A stretch of 64,000 nucleotides of DNA from Allodiplogaster sudhausi (lineage: Eukaryota; Nematoda; Chromadorea; Rhabditida; Diplogasteridae), in NCBI GenBank assembly GCA_945643635.1, contig CALZFC010000004.1:1055001-1119000 (forward strand), in the 5' to 3' direction. The notes beneath the pieces were generated by a model, which worked only from the letters and a program-made list of their open reading frames with translations, was not told where the DNA came from and did not search any database. How positions within the stretch are numbered: the first letter of the stretch is position 1; each line of letters begins with the position of its first letter. Below, piece by piece: positions 1-11,567 of this stretch. Both the position numbers and the translations under genes were made by a program.

Positions 1-1
1 C

Positions 2-317
2 GGTGCGCTCGCCGACGTCGCAGCGGGCACCATCGACGCCGTCTGCCTCTTTCAGCGGAGCCCAGAGAGGCAGCGCCATTTTCTTGTCACTTCGCAGTTG
101 CACATCGTCAGTGCCACAAATACTATTCATTTCCTCTATCTATGTATATAATTATAATATATGTACATATTATATATATACATACATATGTATATTGCAT
201 TCAATTAAGTACCTCAAAAATCATCTCTACCAATCAATGAATAGAATCATAAATATATCTTTGTTACGACGACATTAAAACCGCCACTTGATGTCGAATT
301 TTCTTATAAATTGCTAC

Positions 318-357
<40 letters not shown>

Positions 358-650
358 CTAATATATGTATATAATTTCTCTCAAGCCAACAAAGTTCTCA
401 TCTGTCAATATCGTCGTAGTCCAGTCGCTATCATTCTAAATGTTTTTTACTTAAGTTATACGTATTTAATTTTGCAGTCGACCTTCTCACTAATCGCCCG
501 CTACAAACGCGACGTGCGCCAAAAGATGCTCGATGCCGTGCTCACGGTTAATTGAAATGCGACGAGTTAAAAGAAGATAAATACGAACAAGCGACCATTA
601 TCGAATTATAAAAATTATAAAAAAAATACTTTGGCTACAAAATGACAAAG

Positions 651-681
<31 letters not shown>

Positions 682-2576
682 TGTATGCATGTACATACAT
701 GGACAGGTCTTTTCACGGGATGCGCGGCTGACCATCGTTGCCATGCTGCTCATCCTTGCATTCACGCAATCTCTCTTCGACAGACACAAACTCGGCGCTC
801 CCTTCGTGCCATCTGTAAGTTGTATATGATATATAAAAAATGATATAATTAATACATAAAACTCAATATTATTATAATGAGAAAATAGTAATGTGAAGCG
901 ACATGTCGTCTAACTTACTTGCATACATACAAATTAATAAAGTGCGCTCATGTTAAAGCTGGCTCACAACGTCTGGATGACAGTGAGGCAGCAGTTTGGC
1001 CAGGCAGATCACGCCGAATGCTTCGCGCAGCGCAGTCGTGAAGGTTTTTGAGTCTTAGAGTCTCTGACTCTGGAGGCTAGATGTCGCGGGTTCGAATCCG
1101 CGGGGATGTCCAAAACACGTAGTATATTTCAGGTGGCCTGCTAAACGCGCTGTTCTCGCTGCTGTTCGCCGTCATTCTCGTGAGTCTCGTCGCCAACAGC
1201 ACGGTCGCCTCGCAGGTCATCGAGCAGTCCTGGCAAGCCTTCAGCACCACGGACGAGGCGGCCGATACACCTTTGCCATATCAACGGCAGATCCGTTCGT
1301 ATTCCAATTTATTCTATGGCGTTCGAGATTCTCAACAGGCTCATCAAGACTTTGACTCTCCAAGATCGTTTCATGAAAGAAATAAGGATTCCATTCAGGG
1401 TGTCCGATAATGTCAAGATGGCTAACGATCCGCAAGCGAACCGTTTCGCTGCTGCAATCAAGAAGCATCCGCCTGTACATACATACGTCATCTTTTTTTT
1501 CTTCATAATTTTGAATATTTCTGCTTAAAAAGTGCAACGCATACGTGAACTTTAGGCTGTAATTCAAAGATGCGTTACAATATCCATCTCTAATGATATA
1601 TGTAATTAATGATTATTTTATTAATTAAACCTTGAAATTAGCGTTGCGAGGCAACACTCGACCGAGTGCTCGATCTTGTTGAAGAAGGCGGGTATATCAC
1701 GGGCACTCAAGTGGATACGAGTGGCTACTTTCACGCTCTCAACAGATGCAATCCGTTTATGCTGAAGAAAGGTTTTTTTCTCATTATTTTTTGTTCTTTA
1801 AGAAGAATCTTCTCCTCGGCAATGATTGGACCCATGGATATGCTACGTCATTGATCGATCGCTTTTTTATATTGATTGGAAAACAAAACAATTCTCATAG
1901 GCCAGCCTGCATTCTCGGCTCACATGCTCTTTTCGAAGAGTTCTCGCGAGGTGTTCGACCGCTTCGACGCGCAGATCAAGCAGCACGACGCCTTTCTACG
2001 CCATCTCTTCGACAAATACACGCGCGAGCGACCATTCGGACGAGCCTTCTTCAAGAATTGCACCGAGCAGCCCCGACGATTCACCGAACGCTCCGTCGGT
2101 ATATCACCACACTCTCGTAGCGCTTATTGCCCAGTAGAATCTTTTATTGACTGTGAAATGGACAAAACAAACACGCATCGCGACCGCAGCGCCTCAAACG
2201 GAGGTCGAACAATCGACCTTGAAAGTTTCCTGCGGTCATTAGGAGCCGCCCTCCTCTTTCGCATGTTCTCTCGATACCAAACATGGGAGCGCGCGTTCAA
2301 ATCGTACCTTTTTTTACGACTGTAGAACTATTCCCTGAAAGGTTTCTTTAAAAAAACAATTCAACACTTTCGTCTGATGGTTTGCCTCATAACCAGCAGC
2401 GAAAAAAAAGAAAGAATTCGCTAGAGTCCTCAAGTCGTGTCGATTTTCTCTAGACATTTCCTCCGTCTCTGAGCTCTTCATTCCGAGTAGCAGGCTTTCT
2501 CAGTGGGCTGCTCATCCTGGCAGTCGAGCTCATCCATGCGAAATTGTTTTTATTCATACATCAATTTAAGATGTGA
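2..2576 (+). CDS. Ionotropic glutamate receptor-like subunit 1, 5' end outside the window
   Basis: Probable ligand-gated ion channel subunit of the ionotropic receptor/iGluR superfamily, acting in the plasma membrane. Nine exons join in phase: 2-106, 478-546, 707-814, 959-1037, 1133-1298, 1339-1474, 1642-1771, 1901-2098, 2491-2576 (stop TGA), giving about 358 residues. In order one sees the end of ligand-binding half S1 (GALADVAAGTIDAV then SPERQRHFLVTS, whose Arg aligns with the carboxylate-binding Arg of glutamate receptors), M1 (LTIVAMLLILAF), a pore-region exon (LAHNVWMTVRQQFGQ), M3 (LFSLLFAVILVSLVANSTVA), S2 (RCEATLDRVLDLVEEGG; GQPAFSAHMLFSK) and M4 (AGFLSGLLILAVELIH). The usual SYTANLAAF gate motif of M3 is not recognisable, so this is a divergent member, and channel activity is inference. 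The 40-base intron 1299-1338 is required to keep frame. The N-terminal part of S1 lies left of position 2. It is tail to tail with a paralogue at 4373-7125. Confidence 0.82.
321..351. repeat. (TA)n microsatellite in receptor intron 1
   Basis: A run of about 15 TA units lies in the first intron (107-477) of the receptor-like gene. The rest of that intron is AT-rich and shows nothing else. Confidence 0.95.
653..690. repeat. (TATG)n microsatellite in receptor intron 2
   Basis: A run of about eight ATGT units sits just upstream of the acceptor (ag at 705-706) of the M1 exon. Confidence 0.95.
1043..1112 (+). other. tRNA-like remnant (B box and T arm) inside a receptor intron
   Basis: The 95-base intron 1038-1132 contains GGTTCGAATCC at 1089-1099, an exact match to the RNA polymerase III B-box/T-loop consensus. 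It is flanked by a CGCGG/CCGCG stem and preceded by a possible anticodon-type stem TAGAG/CTCTG. No 5' acceptor strand pairs with the 3' end and no convincing A box is visible, and the loop is one base too long. I read it as a tRNA-derived remnant (tRNA relic or SINE head), not a working tRNA gene. Confidence 0.4.
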
Positions 2577-3494
2577 CAACATACTATAAATATATGTAAT
2601 ACCATGTCATTCTACATATCAGTGCAGACCAAATGAAAAGGGCAAGAGGGGGAAAGCGAGAAAGGCAGGAAAAACTGAACGTCTTGGCATGTGTAGAAAG
2701 CGGGGAGAGCGACATCCCGAGGGGTGGGCCAAATATGATTGATGCAAAATGTAAATAAACCACGAATATTGCTTTTCTTGCTAATATACATACATCTTCA
2801 TCATTTGCAAGGATGAGAAGAATGTTTGCACACGAAATGAACAACGAAGTTCACAAGTTACACAAATTTTACACAATTGCCTAATGGTGCATCAAAAAGA
2901 TGTTGCCAAGAAATACACAAATGTGCCATAAAAGGAGCTCTTGAAAATGCTTCGGTGGAGAGCAAAAGATGAAAATGAGAGAGAATGGCAATGGGTGTGA
3001 GTGGTTTTTATTTGTTTGTTTGTTTGTTGAGAGATTGACAATGAGAACAAATAGAAACCGGATCTATTTTGGGGAAAAGCTTAGAAAGTGAGGCTACACG
3101 ATCTCAAGAGCTCTGATTATGCAAATTTTAATATTTACTTCAACTTTTCATGATTTCCTTCCTCGGACAGCGCATATCCAAATTAGTGTAACGCGTCGGG
3201 CTAGTAAGAGGACTTGCTCTTCAATAGCGAGTTTTTAGCAGCACTTAGAAAGAGCTCGGGAGTTTGTTCTTTGTTTGAATTTCTGGGCCTATTTGCCACT
3301 GTGTACATCTGGAACAACAACGATATATATATATATATATGTATGCAGTTCCACATCATTTGGCCCTTCTAAGCTTCACGTATTTCCTCATTTATACATA
3401 TAACTAATTATAGTCAAGCCACGTACGGATACGGATGCCCACGATAAAATTCATCTATGTACATTCATCTACAGCAACATCTGTTACCCTTCTT
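2577..3494. other. Intergenic, no gene seen
   Basis: This is AT-rich sequence between the two tail-to-tail receptor-like genes. It holds the probable 3' UTR of the upstream gene and a short (TA)n run near 3324. I see no other structure. Confidence 0.6.
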
Positions 3495-3651
3495 CTTCTT
3501 TTTTAGTTACCTTTGAAACCATCTCGTGGTTCACTCACCGAACCAGTTGTTGCTTGGATATTTCGATTGTTTATTTACTTCTCTTATTTACAATTAGCTC
3601 AAAATATTTGAAGCGAGTAAGCAAACAACATCGATTCAACTCACAACGCTC

Positions 3652-3687
<36 letters not shown>

Positions 3688-3790
3688 TGTCTCCAATCCC
3701 AAGTTCACGACAAAATTGGTGATTACACATATTAGAACGATTGAAAAAACACACAGAACCTAGCGAGACGCTGAGTGTGAATGACACGTC
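3495..3790 (+). repeat. Outlying copy of the dispersed modular repeat
   Basis: Contains the diverged landmark CTTTGAAACCATCTCGTGG, the following GTTTATTTACTT and GAAGCGAGTAAGCAAACAAC segments, then a (CT)n tract (about 3657-3684) and CCCAAGTTCACGACAAAATT. The last string recurs near 27850, 54390 and 56430. This shows that the repeat family of the right-hand 50 kb also reaches the gene cluster. Confidence 0.75.
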
Positions 3791-3883
3791 GGAAAATATT
3801 AAAATCGTTAAGTATAATATTCCCTTTTGTTTGTACATACATACCTAGTATGTATAAAAAATTCAATACAAAGTTCTATTTTC

Positions 3884-4316
3884 TTAAAGGAGGTCATAAG
3901 GGAAAAACTCCTACCACGAAGTCCCTGACAGATTATTAAAAAGTACGGTGTGAAGAATCCACAGAAATGGTGCTACTGCCCCTTGCCTCTCTCCACAGAA
4001 ACTAGTGGCTTGAACTAATGATAGGTGTGCGCACGTGTTAAGCAAAAGCCGGCCAATATAGGTTGCGCGCAACATATATATAAATTTCAGTGCAGAATTC
4101 GACTGGCCCCATCCAGAGTGTTGTTCTGCCACTCTTTTTTGAAAATGGCGGGAAAATAAAATATACCCGAATTCAAAATAGAGAATCCTGTTAATTTCCT
4201 CATGGCAGAGTAGTTTTTGTGACTTCGGGACACTTGCAATCGAAGTTTCTAGCTCAACCTGACCAAATAATGCGAAAAAAACAATACACTATTTATTCGC
4301 CTTGGACCTCCTTTAA
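3884..4316. mobile_element. TTAA-flanked MITE, family with AGGAGG termini, copy 1
   Basis: A 433-base non-autonomous element flanked by TTAA at 3884-3887 and 4313-4316. The termini are AGGAGGTC and GACCTCCT. The interior matches the copy at 6092-6442 (for example TTTTTGAAAATGGCGGGAAA). TTAA target duplications are typical of piggyBac-type elements, but no transposase is present, so the superfamily is inferred from target choice only. It lies 57 bases beyond the stop codon of the minus-strand receptor gene and could supply its 3' UTR. Confidence 0.8.
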
Positions 4317-4372
4317 GCGACAGGCACATGACCAATGTTGTCCCGTAGTTTTCGTTTGAAATGCTTCCACAT

Positions 4373-7125
4373 TTATGGTGGGTTAGATTTCACCGCGCTA
4401 AGGTAAGTCATCGTCTGGCAAAGGTTCAGTGTCTTTAAAATGCGATTTCCACAACCGAAGCTATTTCGGATATTTTTCAGCACGAACGGAAGCAACAACT
4501 CAATCAGAAGAACGATTGCAGAAAGTAGGACGAGAGGAAGGAAAATAGGAATGAGTTGCTCAATGAAATTCATCCTGTAACATTAATTTTAATCGGTGCA
4601 AATATATCAGCAAATAAAAAAGTAATTTGCCAAATTAAACACGTTTACCTGAGAACTTCAGCGCTAGGTGCATTTGCCTTCGCTGAATCAACGAAGCGAA
4701 AGTTGTCGGAGGACCGCGTTATTAGAACGCTTTTCATCTAAACATAATATTAGATCAGGAAAGTTCTCATCTAAACACAGCAATGGAACATTAAAGCTGC
4801 CATCGAAACATGTCATTAGTTCATCAAAGTTCGAATCTTTCTGGCGAATTGTATGATCAAAATTAGTTGCATTCGTATTCTATATCTTTTAATATTGAAT
4901 CTTTGCTCAATGGTGATATGTAAAAATATTTATGTCAAGAAATAAAAATACTCACAGCGTCGTCAGTGAAGAATTTGAGAATGATTTCCTGGAGAGCGTC
5001 GACCGTTCGTCGCGAGACATTTCGATTGAATAGAAGAAAGGCAGGTTCGTCGTTGCGAAATGTGAAAGTGTTGCTTGGCATCGATGCATCAAACCTTGAG
5101 TCGAGGCGGATTCTGCTTTTAAGAAAGTATTACTACTTGACTAAAAAATGTTGATATTTTTTACCTTGTTTACATTATGCCATTTTTTTTTTCAGAAAAA
5201 GATAGTGTAACTTAATTCTTTTTACATTTAGTAGATATTAGAGATTTAGTTTTCCACACCGATCAAGAATGCACGGCTTCTTGCGCATTTGCAACAGAAT
5301 GAGGTCGATGGTATAAAGCATCCCAATGCTCTCTGCTCCCTCGCAGAGTTCATCAAGTAGATCACTCGTGTCAGGAATATAGATTTCCTGTCCCGTTCCC
5401 TTGAAGAAGAAGTTCCTCTAAATAGAAATGCTTCATTGAAAGGTTCAGTTCTTCTTCTCCCATGACTCGCCTCTTGGTCGTCAAGGGGAAGAAGGTAGGT
5501 CAGTAGTCGCAATGATCCCATTCTCAGGGCTTCTATTGCCGTTTCTATGGTCCTACGAAGACAACTGATGATTGTGTGTTTCAACGTAAACTTTCTGGGG
5601 CAGTTCGAGAACTCCTTTCACGCTAACCACTCCTTTCGTTGAGGGACAATTGTGTTTCCGCTAAACACTGCTTGGTAAAAGTCGTTAAATGTCCTCGAAG
5701 TCAAGATGAAAAGACCGTAAAGTAGACTCGTGAGAGTGATGACAGTTGTGGAAGAGCCTAAGCAAAGTATCTTTGATGCAAGCAAAAAGAAATTGATTGC
5801 GAATTAACCAGGCAACTTTCCGGTATCAGCCTGAGTTTCACCGCGGAACCGAGCGTGCACTCGCTTGATGATGAAGACGATTGAATAAATAAGAAAAATC
5901 ACAAAGAGCGATGCAGGCGAGTAGACAATGATTTTGTGGAGAGTGAACAGAGCGTTCGACTGGCTCCGGCGCGGCACATAGAGACCGTACCAAAATGTAT
6001 ACAAATTATTGACTAGGTATGTTATTTAAAACAGATTTATAGTGCCTTCCACATTCTTTTTAAAAGTTTCCGAAAACATAAAAATATAAGCTTAAAGGAG
6101 GCCATAAGGGAAAAACTCCTACCACGAAGCCCCTGACGGGGGCTGGATGGAATGATAAAAAGAACGGAGTAAAGAATCAACAGAAATGGTGCCACTGCCT
6201 TTTGCCTCTCTCCCCAGAAACTTGTGGTTTGCACCACTTCCAGGTGAGCCAACATGTTACGACACGGTATTGCTCTGTTAAAATTTTTTGAAAATGGCGG
6301 GAAAATAAAATATTTGGGAATTCAAAGTAGAAAACAGTGTTAATTTCCTCTGGGCATGAAGGTTTTTGTGACTTCGTTACACACCCGACCAAATGGGGCG
6401 AAAAAAACAAGACACTATTTATTCGCTTCGGACCTCCTTTAAAGACGGGCAATCACCGAATAAATTTGTGAGAATTAGAGTGCCTAATCTCATTGCCTAG
6501 TGACCGCTGCAATTTTAACCTGCATTCAATTTATTTTTTCGTTGAACGTCCTCCTTAAAGAGGCAATTTAGACGCCACCTTTAAAGATTAGCCGCTTGAT
6601 GCATTTGTAATTAATTATGGTTCTTAAATATACTTACGCCATCGTGATAGAAGTATGCAATCTTAAAGCGCATCGGAATATCTGGCGGCGGCGTGACGAA
6701 TGCCAAGTCGATAGCGTCCAACTTGCCAGTCTCGAGCTCATAGAACATGCCTTTCAGGATATCGGCATTCGACTCGGAAAGTAAAGAATGAGAGTGACTT
6801 CTAGACGAAAACTTTACGTTTTTACTTGAAATGAAAAGGTACATTAAGAATAATTTCTTTTTTTGCTACGAGTTTAAACTACGAGCGTTGAAGTTTTGTA
6901 TGACAAAATATTTATCTGTAGGTATCTAATTGAAGCCGTTGTATATGCGAAATGTTTACCAAAGACGATCTCGATCATCTCAAGTTGCCATCCGAGTTTG
7001 CTTGCAAAGATGCGAAATGGCTCATAGTAGATTCCTCGGAATTTGCCGGTATATTTATTGCGCTCCGCTAAGATGTCGAAGAATCTGTAGAATCCGAGAC
7101 GAAGAGTTCCTTGGGAGGCCGCCAT
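4373..7125 (-). CDS. Ionotropic glutamate receptor-like subunit 2
   Basis: Paralogue of the gene at 2-2576. Exons visible on the minus strand: 7125-6960 (ATG; S1, GIYYEPFRIFASKLGWQLEM), 6772-6638 (GMFYELETGKLDAIDLAFV and IPMRFKIAYF, keeping the putative ligand-binding Arg), 6012-5842 (M1, ASLFVIFLIYSIVFII), 5757 to about 5631 (M3, TVITLTSLLYGLFILTS), 5417-5260 (S2, GTGQEIYIPDTSDLLDEL), 5112-4956 (NDEPAFLLFNRNVSRR), 4677-4649 and 4574-4373 (M4, LPLVLLSAIVLLIELLLPFV, then a short tail and stop). Junctions 6012-5842/5757, 5417-5260/5112 and the last three exons agree in phase. No pore-loop exon was found between M1 and M3. No signal peptide is seen at the ATG. Phase at the first two junctions does not reconcile with canonical sites, so an exon is missed, a rare splice site is used, or the gene is decaying. 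A MITE (6092-6442) fills the intron before M1. Confidence 0.75.
5440..5595 (-). other. Possible extra exon of receptor 2 (uncertain)
   Basis: After the M3 exon a 36-base stretch (GT...AG, removing an in-frame TGA) could be spliced to an open segment containing KHTIISCLRRTIETAIEALR. All GT dinucleotides at its far end are in phase 1, whereas the next exon (5417-5260) needs phase 0. Joining M3 directly to 5417-5260 is the alternative. Confidence 0.3.
6092..6442. mobile_element. TTAA-flanked MITE, AGGAGG family, copy 2
   Basis: A 351-base copy of the element at 3884-4316, flanked by TTAA at 6092-6095 and 6439-6442 with AGGAGGCC/GACCTCCT ends. It lies wholly inside the intron between the second S1 exon and the M1 exon of the minus-strand receptor gene. 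It is shorter than copy 1 by an internal deletion. Confidence 0.8.
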
Positions 7126-8192
7126 TGATAGTAATTGACTGCCACTCTAATGGAGAAGCGAAGTTCTTTTTTTTCCTGGAACACGGCAAAAATTGGACGA
7201 AAAAGAAGCACATTTTAAGATGTTGGGATAACCCGCTGGTCTAGCCGACTTTTGCAAAGTGTCGCATTATAAGGCGAAAATGTGAAGGAGTCCAACTGAT
7301 TGAGCACAAAATGTTTAAACACAATTATAATCAAAAGACCCATGTTTCTCGCTCGTTTGAATATTTACGAACTTTCAAAATAAGGAGGAAGGGCCACTTA
7401 CAATTAGTGTGCTCATGGTCAGAGAGAATGGATCTTATGAAGGGAATTTTTACATTTTCATATTTGTATTCAGCTAAGAAAAACAACACACAACAGTGAC
7501 GGTTCATAAATTGGGAATCGATGTTGTTCAAGATGTTTTAGAAACGGTGAACATTACCACAAGTAAAAACAAATCATGGACTCCAAAGAAGAGACAAATG
7601 CAACGCGTGAAAATAGGGCAGACTGGGTTTTGGAAAAGAAAGAGAAGAGGAAAATTTATGTATGTTGGTTCACTTCATCTTCCCTTGTTGTGAACCTTTC
7701 TATGCGTGAACTAAAAATGCATGTTTCACAAGTGCAACCTGAGCCTCGCAGTGATGTACTAGGTCGTGAGAAAAGCCAAGTCTCGGACAATGAATAAAAT
7801 TGTTGTTTGCGTACCTTTCCAGTTTCATGTCTGATAAAGGTTGGTGTTTTAGAAGAAACGCCATTAAAAACTAAAACGTTCTATTTAAAAGATACACAAC
7901 CCTCTGAAATTAGATGATACTTCGTGGTAAAATCTTGTTGTTAAATGCGATCTAAAGATATACATAGTAATATATTGGTTAAAAATTGTTTTTCAGAAGA
8001 ATTTCTAGTTCAACTTACAATTAGCGTTGCAAGCCGATCAGAACATGTTAAGTGTTTTTGGAACGGGTGAATAAACAAGTTCTATCCATCTCGTGGCTCT
8101 TAAAAATGCATGTTTCACAAGTGAAACTTGAGCCTCGCAGTGATGTGCTATGTCGTGAGAGGCAAAAGAGCCAAGCTTGTGAGTAAAAGTTT
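7126..8192. other. Intergenic, short dispersed direct repeat only
   Basis: No gene recognised upstream of the minus-strand receptor. A segment of about 65 bases (7709-7775, beginning AAAAATGCATGTTTCACAAG) recurs at 8103-8172 with a few substitutions. The remainder is AT-rich with no visible structure. Confidence 0.55.
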
Positions 8193-8599
8193 TTATATCT
8201 TTAATTTATAATTCTTGTCGAAAACTTGTATATTTTCTTGTTCATCGAAAAGAATAGTTGTCTGAAAAGTGTGTCATATACTTTTTCTACTTTATTTCTG
8301 CAGCTATTCCATCACGATATCGAACCACAAAAAAAAATTGTGTCAAGAATTTTCAACATTTAAAAATTTGGCGAAAAGAAAGCGTTTCAAGATTGCTAAA
8401 AAAGGGAAATCGTACCGTGACAGCTAACACCTTTTCAACATTTTGGCGCGAAATAGTCAGAGAAACGAAGAAATGCTTGTAATCTTTTGAGTTGGGAGTG
8501 ACAATTGTTTTGAAGGTGTGACTCTTGAAAAAACCTCAAACATGGGTAATTAAACCTTTATTACCACATAGGCAACAATTCAGCAAAAACGAAGGAAGG

Positions 8600-9809
8600 G
8601 AAGAATATGCTGGATCCTCGCTATGGGCTTCTTATATTGCGAGGAAAAAACGGAACTATATGACTGTAAGAAAACGATATCATCACCAACGGGCAAGTTG
8701 CCAGTTCCTGCCACTACAGTATCCGGAACAGTCGTTGTGGGAATGGCGGGCGATTCAAACGAGGCAGTCGTTGTGCTTGACTCTCCTTCCTACTCCTGAA
8801 AATAACACATTTGAAAACGTTTGATTACTTAATTAATTTAACGCAGTTATTTGTACAATAGCCAAAAATTATTCTCGCAAGGAACAGATGCTTTTCAATT
8901 ATCTCATCAGTGATTATAATTAGTCCCTAGCAGAAAGAGAAATCATCATCGGTCCCAAAAAGAGTCCATTTTTGAGAAGAAAAAAAATTTACTTGAAGTT
9001 ATTCTCCAAAATTACAAATTTTCGATGAGTTAATCAAAATATTAAATTTAAGAAACTCAATCTTAATCTTTTTGGACTTTTACTGACTATCGCAGTGAAC
9101 TCTATCTAAATCACACATGGCTGTTTCGGCCCTCTATTAGGATAAATGGCGAAAATTCAAACGTGAGTTTTCGGCACCTTTAGTTAGCTGGCGCCACGCG
9201 GACATGTAGACCGCCCCGTGTAAGAGAAGAACAGGAACTCCTCCGAGAACGCAACCTCGATGATTGCCGCAAATTTTCCAATTAATTAAAAACAATTTGA
9301 ATACATTTGTTTAGTTAATCCAGTAGAAATTTTATTTAATAAATTCAGCGAATATTTTAAGTAAGACGTCTCGATTTCTCCTACCTCCATCTTTCGCTCT
9401 CTCTCTCTCTCTCTCTCTCTGTCGTTCACTCTTTTTTTCTCTCCTTCTCTCTATTATTACCAAGTCTCACCTGCTGTAGTTTCTTTAAATGCTTCCTTGA
9501 AGACGTGGAGGGAGGCCAGTAGCCGGGATAGAGGTTATTTTGCACGCTCAAAATCTGGTTTATATTGCTGCATCTATTACTATATACATAAATGTTACAT
9601 CCCAATTCTAGTAAACTGCCAAAAATCCGCCCATTCGGCATTGTAGAATTTTTTTATTTAAATTTTTTGAAGAGGGAAACTTTAAAAAAATTAAAATTAA
9701 AACGAAGGTATAAAATGTATATCTAAACAAATAAATTACTTGCTCAGGAGAAGGCCGACTTGATCAGCAAGAGAAGGCCGAGAGCGAACATCTTGCTTCG
9801 ATCCACTCT
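8600..9809 (-). pseudogene. Possible decayed secreted-protein gene, copy 1
   Basis: On the minus strand an exon-like segment after a TTTTTACAG acceptor begins with ATG at 9791 and encodes a signal-peptide-like MFALGLLLLIKSAFS followed at once by TGA (9746-9744). The duplicate at 25476 reads GGA there. Further minus-strand pieces are an open segment ending at a good donor CAG/GTGAGA near 9473 (contains NLYPGYWPPSTSSRKHLKK) and one near 8795-8690 (GESSTTTASFESPAIP). Frames cannot be joined cleanly, so this is either a pseudogene or chance similarity. No function can be assigned. Confidence 0.28.
9397..9420. repeat. (CT)n microsatellite
   Basis: A short pure CT run inside segmental duplication copy 1. 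The equivalent tract in copy 2 is longer (23318-23360). Confidence 0.9.
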
Positions 9810-10187
9810 GTAAAAAGTCGAAAAAAACATCCAAAAATTATTATTCAGTCCATGCAGTACATTTTTTTCGGTGTATCGCCGAAAAGAAGAAAAGTCGAGA
9901 ACGAGTTAGTTTTTTCTTCTATTCGATCTAACAACAATTACTTTCCTACTGCAATGCACCTCAAGCTAACGATGTTCCTTTTCTGCTTCGCTTATATTCT
10001 GAACAGAGACATCACATGTAGAATCTAATACTATTGGAAGTCATCGACAATGACTCGCCAATTTGCTTTGCTAAAGATTGTTTAAATACATTTGTTATTC
10101 TAACCCAACAACACAAGGGCGAGAGAGAACAATATTATGCTTGTCTCCTTGAACGTATTTCTAACCTTCCATCGTTATATTCTTTCG

Positions 10188-11395
10188 TCGGATACTTCCT
10201 TTAAATGAGCGAGATAATGAGTGTAGAAGTGCTTACCTAATATTAATCGTTAATAGGACTTGATATTGTAGAGAAGTCACGTCTATGGTGACAGAATTTC
10301 AATGTGAATTCGCATGAATGGCGACACGATCTGAAAGTAGGTAGTGAAAGAGAGAGAAGTCTTTCATTGAGAAGGAGAAAGAATTCATATAAGGGGGGGG
10401 GGGCAAAAAAAGGAAAAGAGAATGAGGCGACTCCGTCGTTGTCCTAGGAAGAAGAGTTGATCATTTTCTACCACTTATTACTTCCTCTATTTCTCTCTCC
10501 TTCCTTCCCTCTCTCTTCTGTTTTTTTTTTCTCTCATCTCTTCTTTTTTCTCCTTCTTTGCTCTCTCCCTTCTGTTTTTCTCTCATCTCTCCTTCTAATC
10601 CATCTTGTCTACATGCTCTCTCCCTTCTTTTTTCATTAGTCATCGTCACCCTCAGCCTGTGAAACGTCCATCATTTAAAGCAGTTCTTTCTTTCCAAACT
10701 ATGTTACTTTTTTCTCTAACTGCAGAATGAACATTCTAACTTCTCTTTCTTCACAACATCTCTGCAGTTTGCGTCAAGGCAAGGGTGTCAGAAGTGTCTG
10801 TATAAATATCTTCCATAAATCGCTCCATGCACAATCCAACACACTAATCTCAGACCCCCATGGGCAGGTGAAATCGAGTTGTTAAAGTAGAGCGAGCATC
10901 GCAAATTCAGAAAGAGTTTAATATTACTTGATGGTCCAAATAGATAATTGTTTAAAAATTATTTACAGCCTGGAAAGGAAGAATGATGTCTGCTTTGAGT
11001 GGTGGACGTTTCACAGGCTGACTGAGGAGGATGATGACTAAGAAAACAAGAAGGGAGAAAGCATGTGGAAAAGATGGTGAAGAAGGAGAGAGAAAAGAGA
11101 GAGAGAGAAATAGAGAGAAAGAGAGAAAGAGGGAGATAAAGAGAGAGAAAGTAATAAGTGGAAGAAAGTGATCAACTCTTCAACCATGGAGACGCTTCAT
11201 TCACTTTCGTTTCCCTTGCTTTCTCCCTCTCTATTTAGACTATCTCCTTCACTACTAACTTTCAGATCGTGTCGCCATATACGTGACAATTTAACAATAA
11301 CGTAACTTTGGAATTCTGTCACCATAAACGTGACTTCTCTACAAGCTCTCGACTAATAATATTAGGTAAGTGTTTCTACACTAGTTATCTCGCTC
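10188..11395. mobile_element. Foldback element, copy 1 (right end truncated)
   Basis: Left arm 10188 to about 10705 and right arm about 10971-11395 are inverted complements of one another, separated by a unique spacer of about 265 bases. Matching landmarks are GAGAAGTCACGTCTATGGTG on the left and CACCATAAACGTGACTTCTC on the right, and GGCGACACGATCTGAAAGT against ACTTTCAGATCGTGTCGCC. The arms contain (CT)n on the left and (GA)n on the right. The element starts TCGGATACTTCC, while the matching right end is missing here but present in copy 2. A transcript of either strand could fold into a ~0.45-kb hairpin. Confidence 0.85.
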
Positions 11396-11567
11396 TTCGA
11401 AAAATAACTTAGGCCATGGCCTAGCATGAAAATGACAGAAAGGGTGTAGCAGACTGTCTCAGAGATACATAGATATCAAAAAAATTTAACAATACATAAA
11501 ACAGCTGCTGGTTAGCTAGTGGTTCGAAGCAGAACATTGAAATAAGGAAGAGATGCGATCTCGCTAG

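Larger units (their letters stand above)
8193..11397. repeat. Segmental duplication, copy 1 (partner 22409-27103)
   Basis: Long collinear similarity to 22409-27103, very close at 10740-11090 versus 26290-26640. Copy 2 lacks about 345 bases found here at 8390-8735 and about 130 bases at 9865-9990, but carries a 1.7-kb insertion (23475-25197). The block includes the possible secreted-protein exons and a complete foldback element. Confidence 0.9.

Noticed and set aside
1042..1112. Functional tRNA gene
   Set aside because: The B box and T stem are present, but the acceptor stem, A box and normal loop length are missing.
2584..2844. 86-codon minus-strand frame with a hydrophobic N-terminus between the receptor genes
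   Set aside because: No splice context, no conserved motif and ordinary AT-rich composition.
7311..7797. Overlapping frames of 62-73 codons upstream of receptor 2
   Set aside because: All are short, mutually overlapping on both strands, Lys-rich from A-rich DNA, and without signal or splice support.
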